Assembly: GCA_021738105.1 (NCBI GenBank)
Contig: JAIPCS010000187.1
Location: 1-6,425 of the forward strand
DNA from: Sulfuritalea sp.
GTDB taxonomy: Bacteria > Pseudomonadota > Gammaproteobacteria > Burkholderiales > Rhodocyclaceae
Length of the DNA: 6,425 bases
Direction of reading: 5' to 3'
Part shown: positions 6,292-6,425 of the stretch, in pieces
Numbering within the stretch: position 1 is the first letter of the stretch
Layout of the letters: each line of letters starts with the position of its first letter
Translations under genes and position numbers: made by a program
Notes under the pieces: model-generated
What the model was told of the DNA's origin: nothing
The model's database searches: none
What the model saw: the letters and a program-made list of their open reading frames with translations, nothing else

Positions 6292-6425
6292 ATGAGCCGA
6301 TTCAATATTCCGGTTTTACTGGTTGTGCTATTTGTTGCGTCTTTTTGGGCGACTCATGTCAATGCCCAGCTAATGTGCGGCTGTCCGAGTGGACAAAAAT
6401 GCGTGACGGGATTGGGTGGCCTTCA
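6292..6425 (+). CDS. Start of an exported, cysteine-containing small protein of unknown function (cut by window edge)
   Basis: The first 44 codons are present and the frame is still open at the right edge. The ATG follows a good GGAG Shine-Dalgarno. Residues 1-26 form a Sec-type signal peptide: MSRFN, a hydrophobic core (IPVLLVVLFVASFW), and a likely cleavage site after VNA. The mature start QLMCGCPSGQKCVTGLGG has three cysteines within nine residues (C29, C31, C37), suggesting disulfide or metal/cofactor binding in the periplasm. A CGC pattern followed by a further cysteine does not match the heme CxxCH motif in the visible part, and no lipobox cysteine sits at the cleavage site. I do not recognise the family. 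Its composition is less GC-rich than the cluster genes upstream. Confidence 0.75.
   Translation, partial: MSRFNIPVLLVVLFVASFWATHVNAQLMCGCPSGQKCVTGLGGL

Noticed and set aside
1..6425. CRISPR array, tRNA, rRNA or integron attachment sites
   Set aside because: No regularly spaced direct repeats, no cloverleaf-compatible segment, no rRNA-like stretch and no attC core sites were seen.

Overview
The window is chromosomal DNA from a Gram-negative, fairly GC-rich bacterium, most likely a beta- or gammaproteobacterium. This rests on base composition, Sec-type signal peptides, good Shine-Dalgarno sequences and the gene families present; no rRNA or other strict phylogenetic marker lies in the window, so the placement is an inference.

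Layout. (1) 5-892, minus strand: a complete voltage-gated-type K+ channel with an S4 helix, a TVGFGD filter and a C-terminal four-cysteine zinc-ribbon-like tail. (2) 893-1722: about 830 bases with no convincing gene. They hold a perfect 14-bp inverted repeat, several small dyads and, at the right end, the leader of the next gene. (3) 1723-5650, plus strand: a compact co-directional cluster. It consists of an NfeD-family membrane serine protease, a slipin (stomatin-like SPFH protein) whose start overlaps the nfeD stop by 8 bases, a decayed UspA-type stress gene (one-base frameshift plus a lost C-terminus), and a metallo-beta-lactamase/beta-CASP RNase-like protein starting 5 bases after the usp remnant. 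(4) 5651-6291: about 640 bases with no strong gene. They contain weak hairpins, an imperfect inverted repeat and an AT-rich leader. (5) 6292 to the right edge: the first 44 codons of a small exported, cysteine-containing protein that I do not recognise.

How the genes work together. NfeD and slipin are a well-known partner pair. In the archaeal relatives PH1510/PH1511 the NfeD Ser-Lys protease cuts the hydrophobic C-terminus of the stomatin-like partner. The coupled start here fits co-expression in stoichiometric amounts and a shared role in inner-membrane quality or microdomain organisation. The beta-CASP hydrolase probably acts on RNA and may share the transcript, but no sequence feature ties it functionally to the NfeD/slipin pair. 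The usp remnant between them looks like a lost member of the cluster.

I did not find an undescribed multi-gene system here. The items most worth a second look are the usp decay junction, the 14-bp inverted repeat, the zinc-ribbon tail on the channel and the truncated cysteine-rich exported protein.
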